DNA of 64,000 bases, taken from positions 41,571,081 to 41,635,080 of the forward strand of contig OX485809.1 of the NCBI GenBank assembly GCA_950295325.1, read 5' to 3'. The DNA comes from Polytrichum commune. Its lineage: Eukaryota; Streptophyta; Polytrichopsida; Polytrichales; Polytrichaceae. The notes below the pieces were generated by a model, which saw only the letters and a program-made list of their open reading frames with translations, was not told the origin of the DNA and searched no databases. A program made the translations under genes and the position numbers. Each line of letters begins with the position of its first letter. Position 1 is the first letter of the stretch. Positions 12,547 through 24,073 of the stretch are shown piece by piece.

Positions 12547-13092
12547 GGGGCTCACTTATGCCGTCGGCCTCATGTCTTATTTCGGGGAGCCCACCTTTAG
12601 GCTCTTGTTGGGCTAGGCGGGCTCGGTGGCTCGATGGCTCGGTGGCTACGTGGCTAGGCGGATTAGGCAACTAAGTATAATTCCTTTCTAGGCCTACTTA
12701 CTACTAAATAACTAGTTGCTTAGGCCTACTTACTACTAATTAACTAGTTGCTTAGTCTTACTTGCTTAGTGCCCCCCCGCCACTAAGCAAGTAAGACTAA
12801 CGAACTACTTATTAGTAGTAAGTAGGCCTAAGCAACTAGTTATTAAGTAGTAAGTAGGCCTAAGCAACTAGTTAATTAGTAGTAAGTAGGCCTAACCAAC
12901 TAGTTATTAAGTAGTAAGTAGGCCTAAGCAACTAGTTATTTAGTAGTAAGTAGGCCTAGAAAGGAATTATACTTAGTTGCCTAATCCGCCTAGCCACGTA
13001 GCCACGTAGCCACCGAGCCCGCCTAGCCCAACAAGAGCCTAAAGGTGGGCTCCCCGAAATAAGACATGAGGCCGACGGCATAAGTGAGCCCC
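12547..13092. mobile_element. Nested fold-back element with very long inverted arms
   Basis: Left arm 12547-12770 and right arm 12780-13092 are inverted copies (GGGGCTCACTTATGCCGTCG ... CGACGGCATAAGTGAGCCCC) around a short centre near 12775. The arms contain a repeated unit of about 33 bp, TAGGCCTACTTACTACTAA(A)TTAACTAGTTGC-like: two copies on the left and about five on the right, so the arms have changed length independently. It lies at the inner end of the outer element's left TIR. No coding content. Confidence 0.65.
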
Positions 13093-13524
13093 ACCCAGAG
13101 TCCGGGGAGTTTTTTACCAAAATCGGTAGATTTCCGATCTTTTATGAAAAGATTCGGATTTTTATTTTTTTGATCGGAAGCTACCTAAATCCAATTTTTT
13201 TTGTCGGTTAAATTCCGATATTTAACTTTTTCATTCGGTAATTTTCCGATTTTGTGAATTTCAATTCGGTATGTTTCCGAAGATTTGTATTGTATGTCGG
13301 ATTTGTTTTTTTTATATTATAAAAAAATTCATCAATATTTCGAGGAGTGGTCAAAAAATGTTCCTTTAAGGACCTTTGTCGTTTTGCCATTCCTAATTCC
13401 AAGCCCACATTTCATATAAGAAAATTATACACAATTTCAGTAACCAAAGCACATTATAGTAACCAAAAAAGTAGAACAAACAGATTCCAGTAAGCCGAGT
13501 GAAGGATTAATTCTGATTTCAGAC

Positions 13525-13790
13525 AGACAGACTGTAGACAGACAACATTTCGATGGGTAAGCTTTGAATAAAGACAGACTACATAAATAAGCATTTCGAT
13601 GGGTAAGCTCTGAATCAAGACAGCTACAGAAATAAGCATTTCGATCTACAGAAATAAGCATTTCGATAGGTAAGGGTTGAATCAAAACAGACTGCAGAAA
13701 TAAGCATTTCGATGGGTAAGGGCTGAATCAAGACAGACTGCAGAAATAAGCATTTCGATGGGTAAGCTCTGAATCAAGACAAAATCAAGG
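13525..13790. repeat. Tandem array, unit about 46 bp
   Basis: Five to six copies of a unit containing AATAAGCATTTCGATGGGTAAG and CTGAATCAAGACAGACTGCAG phrases; one copy is truncated near 13630-13650. It lies in the interior of the element at 12339-14645 and has no evident coding role. Confidence 0.7.
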
Positions 13791-14653
13791 TCGCAAAGGC
13801 TAGCACAAACTCCTCTTCGCAGTGTCGCACCCAAATGAAGATGAATCTAGCAGAAGCGGAAGAGCAGTACAAAGAGCACTCAACACAAAGAGAAATCCCG
13901 ATGGAGGAGTGAGATACTCTGCAGAAAGGACTGCAGCTTCTTATACTCGTGACAGAGGGTCCTTGGATGCTTAGAGCGGCTCAAAACCCTAATCGGCCTT
14001 GTGAACGGAACCTTCCCTAAATTACTTAGCCTTCATGGTTCTTAGAATCTTAACCTTATGAGTTATGACTCTAGTATTAGGGATAGGGCGGCCGCATGCA
14101 CCTCAAGCTTGCCAAACATGGAAGGTTTTGTAAGAAACTCCCTACCAAACTCATTTGAATTAAAGGATAACAATATTACCCTAGTAAAAATTGCTGCCCT
14201 ATCCCTAATCCCTTCGGCTACTTGCCTAAAATTTAAAAATTGGCTCGGTAAATATCCTAAAATATGATGCCTCAACCGGCTATATTGCCGATATTTTCTC
14301 ATTTCAACCGGTCAATTTCCGACCTTTCTAATTTTAAGTCAGTACCTCGTCCGAATCATTGCAAACTCATTCGGAAATCTTCAAAAAATTTCGGCTAGCT
14401 CGTAACTAAAGTTCGGTACTCCCCGTTCATTGGCCCCACCAATGTCCGCCCCCCTAGAACCGGCCCGCATATAGTAAAGATCTTCCCCCGCCATAAATGG
14501 TTCATATAGCGGCCCTTGTCCGGCCCGCCAAGAGATTAGTTTAATTTAAGATACTCCGACATCGCGCGTAAAATCCCAAATGACATGACTACAAATCACG
14601 AGCGTGGTGGCATTAACAAAAGGCGTGGTGGTTTTAACAATTCCCTACATTTA

Positions 14654-15993
14654 ATGTTACTTACTTTCATAGGGTTAGTGATATTTAGTGTAGTGTTCGT
14701 ATTTAGTGTATCTAACACTAAATATCATATTTAGTGTAGTTTATTTTGAATTAGTGTTTCCCGCCTCTCTAAGTTGAAGTTAGGGATTTCCTGCCCATAT
14801 TTGGGAATGTGTCAACATTCTTAGTATAAAACTTCTGTATATGCAATAAAATTTTTGTATGACAATTTAGAAATGAGGAGGGGAGAAAAATATGTAAATA
14901 TTCTAACGTTCAACTCACAAAATATTGAAGTGTTTAGTTTCCTTCACCAATCAAGATTGCCATGACAATCATATTAACTTTTGGACCTTGAATAATGTAC
15001 ATATTCTAAGCGGGAAGTCCAATCGCATTGTGGCATGTGTCCTTCTAGTGTTCGTGATGGAAAAGTTGTGAAGTTTCTCAAATGTCATTATCACATTTGA
15101 TGCGATGGAGAAAGAAAGTTAAGATGGCATTGATTGTACTCAAGTTTCTGTCTCCCAGTTATTGGAAGCATGTAAACCTCCTATGCTGTGAACATGGGTT
15201 GGGAGAGAATCTTACCTTTTGGAAGAAAAAAATTAATAATAAATTTTGATTTATTTTATTAAAACGGTGTGAAATCAATTTCAAGACATGTGGAAAAATC
15301 ACTCCAGTATTACACTTGAACTACACCTATGCGAAATCTCCTATGGTCAACGAAAATAGGAATGTTTACCTTACCACTTCAATATAGGGCTATGAATCAA
15401 GAAAAGTAATTACATAAGGCCCACATACGCCACCAAAGGAGCGGGCCCATCCTCCATGGGCCATACCCAATATCCCATCATAAGGAACAACGAAATTTTC
15501 CTTTGTATTTTGAACGGCCTTCAAGCGTGTAACTCGCCTAGAGCTTATGTGGGAGTGGATTATGATTCATTGTGAACATTTTAGAGCATATGGCATCCAC
15601 CAACCTCACAACACCGAATATCCTAATTAGTGTGTGTGGTTTTAATTCCCGGAACATGAACTATTTTGCCAAGTCGTTAAATTAGTGAGGGTTGAATTTT
15701 TTACTGAGTGGTGCTAAATATATGAATACATGTTCATTTATCATACATTTTAAGAAAAAACTGCATGCTCTAAGGCGTTTGTAGAGTGATAATTTTTTAA
15801 CTAAAAAAGTGAATAGTGCTTGGATGAATAATGTCGTTACTATCTGATAAATGTGTTGCTATGAATAGATTCTTAGTGAACATTGGTTCCTAGATCGTTT
15901 GGTGGCATTGATTTCATAGCGCAAGAAATTTAATATCACCTTCACTAATTTCCCACACTTGTTATTAGCCCTCCTTCACTAATTGGGATAATA
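14654..15993. other. Intergenic DNA
   Basis: ATTTAGTGT-type palindromic repeats occur at 14660-14760. The rest is AT-rich with no supported gene or recognisable element. Confidence 0.35.
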
Positions 15994-16382
15994 AGGTAGG
16001 GGTGGCTATTTCCGTCCAAATTTTAGATGTGCCTAGTTGGGATGTTGAAACTAATTTTTTTTATAAATTTTGAGGGCTCCGCAAAGCTGGTGCAAGAGCA
16101 ACTATGAAAAAATCAAAATTTTCCGGCATGTTTATGATTTCCTACAAATTTTTAAAGGAAACCTTATAGAGTGACCAACACTCGCACATAGGGTACATGG
16201 TATTTCCACCAGGTGGATTTCTAAAACCGACCGCTGGCAGCCAATAAAATGATGGCAACGCTGTGAACGGTAAAAGCACCTTGATAGGTGCTTTTGTAAA
16301 CCCAGGTAAAAGCACCTAGAAAGGTGCTTCCGACATAGGGGTCGACTTTAGGACCCGCACGGAAATTGCCACCCCTACCTTA
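15994..16382. mobile_element. MITE with GGTAGGGGTGGC ends
   Basis: Ends are inverted: TAAGGTAGGGGTGGCTATTT on the left and AAATTGCCACCCCTACCTTA on the right, 389 bp in all. Near the right end are short palindromes built from AAGCACCT/AGGTGCTT. No open frame. The TIR includes TAA/TTA tips, so a target duplication cannot be separated from the TIR and the superfamily is unassigned. Confidence 0.6.
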
Positions 16383-16659
16383 CTTGTAGTATGGACTTGT
16401 ATCGTTTCAACCCATTCCACCTGTGCATAGGAATCTATGCCTAGACTCTTTGTTCAACATGTTTCATCAATAACCGACATCATTATGATAACCTCACCAC
16501 CACCACCAACACCACCGTGTCCCTCATAATTTCTCGCAATAGTACAATCTGTTGGTATTATGGTCAATGTTGGGTTTACCAACAACGGTGAAGTTTCCAG
16601 AAGCTGCGCTCAATGATCCTATTAGTGTGTGTCATAATTTTCCTGTAGAGCCCACATTA

Positions 16660-17780
16660 GTTTTAGGCAACACCTTGTAAAATTGACCACACAATCATAA
16701 GTTGTTAGAGAAACAAATAGGATGCACAAGGTTGTGGGGTAAAGAACAAATTTAGTGAAATAATTAAAGGTAAAACGACATTACACATTTGGACATTCAC
16801 ATGTATATCATAGAGTAATCTCCCGCTTAAGTACCCACCCGTTTAAGTACGCATCCCAGTTAAGTGCGCAATTTTTTTAACAAAAATCAAGGTTCGTACT
16901 TTATTGTTTGAACATGTCATGCGGGAGATTCAATGTTAGTTTGTTAACGTTTCGTTGAAACATCTCAAACAATCGTCGCAATCCATCATAAATTTGTTTA
17001 GCTTCCGTTTGAACACCAGAGCAAAGCAATTGGTTGTTGATGTCAAGGACAGTGCTCTGTAGAGCTTCAAAACCTTTGACAAATTGGACAAATGCCTCAA
17101 TAGGCTGGATTTTGTCATCAATAGGTGGTTCTTCTTCAATTTGCATCTCTTCCAAAACTTCATCAACATCCTTGTACATAACAACACAATATTCTTCATT
17201 GCTTGCATCATTGATATTTAACAAACTGCTCATTTCTTTTGGTTCAATGCAAATCTGCAAAGTGCGCACCAACTACTCTGGTTCAAAGTGCATACTCAAG
17301 CGGGAGATTATTGTATAACTCTCATTCTAGAGTGTTATGTCGTCAATCCTTGGTGTTTCTCCATAATAACATAACACTGCTACAAATCAATGTCATCCAC
17401 AAGAATAGCCGTCAACAAAATTTGTGTCAACGCATCAAGTGCTCCAATTTCAAGCTAGCTCGCAATGGCTCTTGGTCAAGTTTTGCTTGGAAAGATTTGT
17501 CTCACATTGTTATATTAGAAGGGTGTCAGTTTGCCAAAGTCAATAAGCCATGCCAATTGGTGGACCACTAAAAAGTTATGGTTGCATGAGATTTCCCAAG
17601 ACGTGTTTGGTATCTTATTCCATATTATATACACCATTTCAAGGTACTTGCATCAACATCTATCAAGGTTATTATTAGAGAATGAAGTTGATACAATTTA
17701 TGTTCTAAATGCTCAACCATTTTGGAGTAGCATGTGTCTTCTCCTCATCACCTTCAAGAGCATAAAATAGGAATAAACAA
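16660..17780. repeat. Diverged duplicate (copy A), interrupted by a pogo-like element
   Basis: This stretch matches 18290-18860 in order: CACAC/CAATC near the left, a TCTCATTC phrase, GCATCAAGTGCT, CTCTTGGTCAA, AGTCAATAAGCCA, GGTTGCATGA. Only copy A contains the pogo-like element at 16813-17313. The family is unknown and no coding content is recognised. Confidence 0.5.
16813..17313 (-). mobile_element. pogo/Tigger-like (Tc1-mariner superfamily) deletion derivative
   Basis: It is flanked by TA at 16811-16812 and 17314-17315. Ends are inverted: GAGTAATCTCCCGCTTAAGT on the left, and on the right the complement of CAATAATCTCCCGCTTGAGT. Subterminal direct repeats of an AAGTACGCA-type motif lie just inside, as expected for transposase binding sites. 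The minus frame 16901-17272 (123 codons) encodes an acidic segment with EEEPPIDDKIQPIEAF, shared with the second copy at 56903-57550; it looks like a transposase C-terminal tail. No DDE core remains. A related empty site exists near 18432 (GTCATTTAACTCTCATTC). Confidence 0.72.
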
Positions 17781-20218
17781 CTTACATATTTGTACGGACG
17801 TCAAGAAACCCATCAACTAAGCAATCCACTATTCTTTGCACATGATACTCTGCTTCAATTATCTAGCACCTTTCTATAGTCCCAAAGCAATCACAAACAT
17901 GATAGATGTACCACATTTATACATTTTAAACACCCAAATTTCTCATTGTAGTGTATAATGTTGCTTTTGGATTGGATACATTCCTTGCTTGGGCTTACCA
18001 ACACATGCCATTTTTTAGAAGATGCTATCATGGTTCTTAGAGATGTTGGATAAATTATAGAGTCAACAAAAAAAAATGCCCATAGGACATGTCGTTTTCT
18101 TAATGGAATTAAGCAAATGTGAAATTAAATAAGAATGTGTATCCTAGAAAATTGCTAGATGCTTGAGTTTCATTTAAACACATTGCCAGAAGCAGGTATC
18201 TTCAAAATTTTCATAAATTTACCTTCGTGACATACTAAGATCGCACTAAAACTTCAAGAACTATATTGATTGACATTCACCTGTCCATATGGTATCTTGC
18301 AAAATTGAGCACACAACCTCTAGTTGATAGTAGAAATACATGTGTACAAGCTTGTGGTGATGAATACAAAATATGCTAGATATTTAATGGTAGAACAACA
18401 ATTCAAATCATGAACATAAATGTCATTTAACTCTCATTCAAGAGGGTTGACTCTCAGTTCCTCATGTTTGTTCATAACAATATAACATTGTCCAATCAAT
18501 ATCATTCATTGTAGCACTTGGTAAAATAATTGGTGTTAATGCATCAAATGCTTCCAATTTCAAACTAGTTTGCAAGTGGCTCTTGGTCAATGGTTTGCTT
18601 GGTTAAATCTCTCTCAAGCATTCTTATACTAGAAGGGAATTACTTTGCTAGAGTTTGTGTAGTAAGCCAAGTCAATTGGTGAACCTCTAAGAAATTGTGG
18701 TTGCATAAACCCATGACACCTCCCAAAGGGACTTGTTTGGAACTATCATTATAACTTTACACCATCTAGAGGCACTTGCCTTGCTCATTATGGGGGACTT
18801 CAAACTTGATTTTAAAAAAAGTCTTCTCTATCATTTTTGAGTTCCATGAGTCTTCTTCTCAACATCTCTAAGATTATAAAATGTATCTAAACAGTTATAT
18901 CCATTGATTGTATAGAGGTCAAGAAACATAGCAATTAAGCAAGCCATCATTCTTTGTACATACTTTGCTCCAATTATCCAACCATTTTTAATAGTGTCAG
19001 AGAAATAATTACAAAGTTGATGAATTTGTGGAGTCCAGTATGCAAGAGGATAAGCTAAACCACATTTCAAGAAATGTGAGAAATGTCCAAAAATAGGTCA
19101 AGGAGTTTAATTCATCTCCAAATGCTTCTCCTCACCCCTCTAGAAAAACTGAGACAACACGGGTGACGTAAATGTTCAAGATGCCTCAAAGTTGAGCCAT
19201 GCCGGTATGGTTGTATTGGAACATCTTGGTCAACGTTTTGATATCCACCAAAACATCAATCAATGTGCATAAGAAGAATGGCTATTGAGATAATGTAAGC
19301 TTATGATATCCAACTTCACGGCTATCTAGCATCAAGGAAAGTCGGCTTTTGCATCTCTATTTTAATGTTGAAACTTGAAAGGGCAATCTTTGTGATTCTC
19401 AATTACATACTGCATGAGGCAATTCCCAAGCCAATCCAACATGTAAGTTTTTTACATAGATCTTGAATCTTACCTCAAGGACTCAGACTTTCTTGTTCAA
19501 GGGTACTTACAACAATTCGGCAGGGGTGGTTTAAACCCAAGGCCTTCACTTGGATCCCATGGGAACTTTGAGGTGAAGCCACCTAAGGCCATAATAGTAC
19601 TCGGATAGATGACCTTCTTAGCACTTGATTTTCGGTGCACCCTAACTTACCACCTATGATCCACTCAACTACAATGGGAGTATCCAAATGAATAAGATAT
19701 TTTCAACCAACCATGTGGGAATCTAGGGGTTCGTCCTTGGGGGAGACAGGTGTCGGTTGGCTTGTCCATGTATGTTAAGAGTGTTCACGGTTGAAAGGAG
19801 GTAGTAGTCGTCAACGGCCCTCTAAGTCTCATAATGCCCGTTTTGGGAGACCAACTCGAACATGAAGCAACACCCGGTATATTCATGCCAGTGGCAACTA
19901 CAAAATTGTCTCTCTTTCATTAAAATTTGGCACTTAAGAGAGACGTGCCTAATATGATTACGTATCCTAATCGGACACCTATATTTAAGTGGTGTGTCGT
20001 AAGGTGTGGATCCACAAACATGTACCAAAAAAACATGCGTGTAAAAGAGATTGGACTACGTGCTTAACGGATGATCATTTGAATCTCAATAGCCAACTTG
20101 ATTGGGGGAACCTATATGGCCACTTAATGAATATTTGCTTCAGCGTTGGATATGATATTTATATGAGAGACAAATATATTATGAGGAAAGTGGCTACATA
20201 TGGCCTTGATTTATGAAG
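17781..20218. other. Repeat-rich intergenic DNA
   Basis: It includes copy B of the duplicate at about 18290-18860 and a partial copy of the GGACACCTATATTT repeat near 19965-19990. No gene is supported; the minus open frame at 18831-19070 is not recognised. Confidence 0.35.
18290..18860. repeat. Diverged duplicate (copy B) without insertion
   Basis: Same order of phrases as 16660-17780 with roughly one difference every several bases. It lacks the pogo-like element and so gives an empty site for it. Confidence 0.5.
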
Positions 20219-20470
20219 ATTCAAAACTTTCTTGAAGATTGAGGAGATGGATTTGGTCACCTCCCCCCTCAATTTAGTCTTATAGGATGAAACAAGAATG
20301 AGAGTAATGCCCTCAAAAATTACAAAGGAAGAAGCAAGAAAAAAATCCAAAAATTTCCAAAAAATGAGTCTCGGTTCCGAGACAAGTTTATTTTAAAAAT
20401 TTAGTGTTTTTTCTTAATTTTTTTTATGCTCATTTTCTATCCCTTCTTGCATTTGTTTGTGTACCTTACT
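20219..20470 (+). repeat. Direct repeat, first copy
   Basis: About 245 bp, repeated at 20604-20855 (offset 385 bp). Shared phrases include GATGGATTTGGTCA, GAGAGTAATGCC, AAAATTACAAAGGAAGAAGC and GAGTCTCGGTTCCGAG. The last phrase also contains the inverted tips TCTCGG and CCGAGA. Function unknown. Confidence 0.65.
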
Positions 20471-20603
20471 TGCCTCTTGTCTTGTAATGTGTGATTAGAC
20501 ATAGATAACATGTCCACTTGATGGTTGTTGTGTACTCCAAACGTGACTCCAAATTTTAAATCAAGAAGCTTCAAGGTTGACTCTTCAAGCTTGAACCTTG
20601 AAG

Positions 20604-20855
20604 ATTCCAAATTTTCTTGAAGGTTGAAGGGATGGATTTGGTCATCTCCCCCTTCAATTTAGTATTATATGGTGAAACAAAAATGAGAGTAATGCCTTCA
20701 AAAATTACAAAGGAAGAAGCAAAAAAAATCCCTAAATTTTCAGAAAATTGAGTCTCGGTTCCGAGGCAATTTTTTTTTTAAAGAATTTTAGTGTTTTTTC
20801 TTGGTTCTTTTTACTCTCGTTTTCTTTCCCTTCTTGCACTTGTTTGTGTTGTTTG
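20604..20855 (+). repeat. Direct repeat, second copy
   Basis: Second copy of the repeat at 20219-20470, diverged by scattered substitutions and small indels. It lies just before the methyltransferase-like pseudogene and could be part of an element that contains it, but no matching far end was found. Confidence 0.6.
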
Positions 20856-21192
20856 TGGACAAGGGAAATCATGCATTCTTTTGAAAGTGACATCTCGGAT
20901 CCGAGACGTTAGTTTTTTTATAAAAAAAACATCTACCTCTCATAACGTTTTACAAACAATTCAAAAAAATAAAAAATCGTTATTGAATATAGATACTTGC
21001 GAAGGAAGTTGTTCGCAAAAAAAACCAATAGAATTTATTTTTTTGCATGTTTTCTTTAATGCTTGGGTTGACAAAATCCACAAAAATTGCATTTACACTC
21101 GTGCACAATTGAGACTTTGGAATTTTAATGTTCTCCAAGAATATCCTTGGTTTGTGACTTGTCTACTACTTTCTACCCATAATAGGAAGAAT

Positions 21193-22657
21193 CTAAGCGC
21201 AAGGCTATGATCGGAAGTACATTCTTTGATGCATCGCAAGATACAATTGAAACCAATAAGATTGGCTTCCAACCCATGCAGGAAGATGTGGCCACATAAA
21301 TCGGAAAACGTAAAAGGTATAAGAAGGTTGACATTTCACGTACATTCCCAAACATAACCACCAATGATGTAACATGTACATATACTCCTATAGACGTATA
21401 CACATATCTCTCCTTCTCGCAATATGTCCCGACTGTGGTTCAACAACCTGCAGGGCCTTCTTTATCGTTGGTTCAAGTGTTGTTGGAAAATACCTCTATC
21501 ATGGGATTGATATTAATTCCCTCATATCCTCTATTATTGAAAACTCACGACTTTGTAATACAAGTTAGCATCTACATCATTTCTTTGATAATTTAATAAT
21601 TATATCTAGTTGTTAGTTTTTTATTATCACATGAAAGTGTTATCATCTTTCTTAATATTGTCTTGTTGTTTGCGAGTGTAGTTTGATGATGCACGTACAA
21701 CATAAATTTCAAATGATATTTACCTGCACAAAGGATTTAACTTGTTGATTGCAGATCTGCCTGAAGGACTTCCCGTGCCTCTTATTTCGCCAACTGGTAT
21801 TCCATAATGAAATAAACATGATAGTAATGAGATAGAAGTTATTTTTGAATTTTCATTTTTTTCACAATGATGTACACATTTTCTTATTCGTGTCAGAATC
21901 CAAAGATGTTTGACTTGATGTTCAAACAATTGCAACAACTTATGCAATTATTCTCATTAGAGATTGGTGGGACATCAACTTCATGCATCTATACTCAGGT
22001 GTGGATGCCTTTGGAGAAGTATGTGTAGCTGATAATTTTTTCAAATTTCTTATATGAAAGCATCAATATTGGTATGAGAAACACTAATCTATTAATATCC
22101 ACAATATTATTCAATTTGTAGTCGAGGAGGTTTTGCATCATTTTGTACCGCCGAGTAAAAAAATGTAACATGGCCATTTCATTTAACGAGAATGAAGTCC
22201 TTGTCAAAAAAGATGTGTGTGTGTGTCAAGGATCATGATATTATCTTCAACAACACTTCAAAACATGACCAATTGATGGATGGCTCGGTGCCGTGGCGGG
22301 GTACTCGAGAAAAATATAGAGCCGTATACCAAATGTTTATCGAATCATTAACTGAGCCTGGCAGAGTAGTTGTGAATGTCACTGCATCAACATGTTCATT
22401 CTCTTAACTGTAACAAAACTAGATGCATTTGTTTAAATTGATTTCTAAGTTTATCATATTGAAATATATGTCAATTAATGGTGTTTGCAGGTGCTTCTGT
22501 TCATGTGTGTTTGAACAATGGTCGTCACCTTATTGCGTATGAGGCGTCCTCCCGTATCTTTAATGACATTCTTGCTTCACTTTGTGTATTGTCCGCTCAG
22601 CGTCCTAGAGTGCAAACACCAACACTAGATTTACTGGAATTAATCACACTTAATTAA
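21193..22657 (+). pseudogene. N6-adenine DNA methyltransferase-like gene, decayed, several exons
   Basis: Segment 21193-21560 is one long frame with a single TAA near 21297. Segment about 21705-21789 reads GFNLLIADLPEGLPVPLISP, resembling a (D/N)PP(Y/W) methyltransferase motif IV with DLPE. About 21915-22035 reads RDWWDINFMHLYSGVDAFGE. The exon ending at 22393 reads VPWRGTREKYRAVYQMFIES and LTEPGRVVVNVTAST, and the last exon 22491-22657 continues ASVHVCLNNGRHLIAYE. Together these give the AdoMet-binding region and a C-terminal block like those of DAM-type enzymes. Stops, a TGTGTG expansion near 22213 that shifts the frame, Asn for the usual Asp, Cys for the usual Gly at the splice join, and DLPE for DPPY indicate loss of function. 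Family assignment rests on motif memory only. Confidence 0.55.
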
Positions 22658-23363
22658 TTTAAATGTGTATGGAAACTTTGTGAAAGTAGAAGGTATTAAC
22701 TCGACTATAATATTGAACATACTAAAAATAAAGCTGCAAAATTTAGTTCCATTTTAAGAATGATAAAGACCCTTGCAATGGCAAGTCACAAAAATCATAA
22801 CCTCGGTGCTAATGAGGGTTTTATAATATTTTTGACTTCCTAGTTATTTACATGCTTTATTGGCGATTTCATTTTGAAAATGAAATCGCAATCAATCGCT
22901 TATTTAATCAATGGAAGTGAACATATATATTGGATTTTGGACCTTGAAGGTGAAATGCACTCAGGGGCGGTTTACACTATGGACCATGAAGTTGGACCAG
23001 GGCTCTGCAAGGCAGATGATTGGCTCTTGAAGTTGTCCCGGGACAACTTCGGTTTACACTAAGGAAAAAATGGCAGAGGGACCATGGAGGTTGAGGTCCC
23101 CAAAATATAATTTTTAAGGCCTAATAAATGCACTGACATGGTCCAACGGGTTTTGAGGTGAGAGAGGCAAGAGAGGTGGTCTGGTAGGAAAAGGCAAGGG
23201 CCCATGTCAAAGAAATGCCATTTCAAGAATGTTTTAATGAATCTACCTTTTATGTGCCTTAATTATATTATAGCCCATAAGACATACCAACACTACCTTG
23301 CCCAACCCCTTAAACCGGCTCACATGTGTTTCATCAAACAACGCGGGACATCTAGAACTCAAG
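22658..23363. other. Intergenic DNA before the gypsy element
   Basis: It contains GGTTTACACTA twice, at 22969 and 23051, within a segment related to the inverted-end repeat at 31755-31905. No gene is supported. Confidence 0.35.
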
Positions 23364-23711
23364 TGTAACGTGTATTACATATTTATTGTTTATTGTTTAT
23401 TTACAACCTCTCATTCAACTAGGACTCCTTTACTAGAAGACTAGAGGCGCTACCCTGAGTGCTCTAGCAGTCCTAAAGGTAAAGGGAGTTAACTAGTTGA
23501 AGCTATGGTTTTACACTTGGTTCTACCTCGTAAGTAACGACCATTAGTTAAGTGCACTTAGAATTATCCTAAAGGCATGGAGGGAGAGCTTGCTAGCATA
23601 TACTTAACTACTAGTTGGAGGTGGCCCCAACTCATAGTAGTATCTAGTATATAAGCTCTAAGGTTGGGAGGAACATGCCTCTTGAATCTCATAATATTTG
23701 AGAACGTTACA
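23364..23711 (+). repeat. 5' LTR
   Basis: 348 bp, TGTAACGTGTATTAC...GAACGTTACA. A TATA-like box TATATAAG lies at about 23648-23655, so the RNA start would fall a little downstream. It matches the LTR at 30743-31090 with one visible difference. Confidence 0.95.
23648..23655 (+). promoter_or_regulatory. TATA-like box in the 5' LTR
   Basis: TATATAAG in the 3' third of the LTR, at the place where Pol II promoters of plant LTR elements usually lie. Identical in the 3' LTR near 31027-31034. Confidence 0.5.
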
Positions 23712-23725
23712 TTGGTATTAGAGTC
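23712..23725 (+). promoter_or_regulatory. Primer binding site (initiator tRNA-Met type)
   Basis: TTGGTATTAGAGTC follows the LTR immediately. The usual plant site is TGGTATCAGAGC; this copy differs by C-to-T changes. It primes minus-strand DNA synthesis. Confidence 0.75.
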
Positions 23726-24073
23726 GGCGCTCTTGTACCTTGTTTTCATTTGGGTTTTTATTAACTTCCGCTACGTAATTGTTATGCTGGTAATTTTTCT
23801 GGAGGGTGTTGCGATCCTGGGGGGTCGCGTCTCACCTTGTCTCGTCTCGTCTCCTTCTGGCCTAGCAGAGGGAGGCAGCCTGCTGCCTGGGCAGTGAGCA
23901 TCGCACATGAGAGTTACGTCATCTCATGTGGCTCTCAGACACGAGGTTAATTTTTATGTTGGGGAAAACTACTGGGGGGTAGAATTGTTTTGTCTCCTGT
24001 TTTGGTTTTTATTGTACAGGACCGCGTGAGCAGTCCCGCAAATTTTTGGCATTGTATTTTGTGTGTTTATGTT

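Larger units (their letters stand above)
12339..14645. mobile_element. Long-TIR DNA transposon (Mutator-like or fold-back type), non-autonomous
   Basis: Terminal inverted repeats of about 205 bp (12339-12550 and 14435-14645) begin G(A/G)GAATTGTTAAAACCACC. They are flanked by identical 8-bp direct repeats TACATTTA at 12331-12338 and 14646-14653. No transposase frame is visible inside. A palindromic element is nested at the inner edge of the left TIR. The interior has CCGA/TCGG-rich segments and a tandem array. The TIR length suggests a MULE; the 8-bp duplication is one short of the usual nine, so the superfamily stays open. Confidence 0.72.

Noticed and set aside
23990-24073. Upstream start for gag
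   Set aside because: The in-frame extension begins at a non-conserved ATG-less codon context and encodes no family-like sequence; the ATG at 24074 is preferred.
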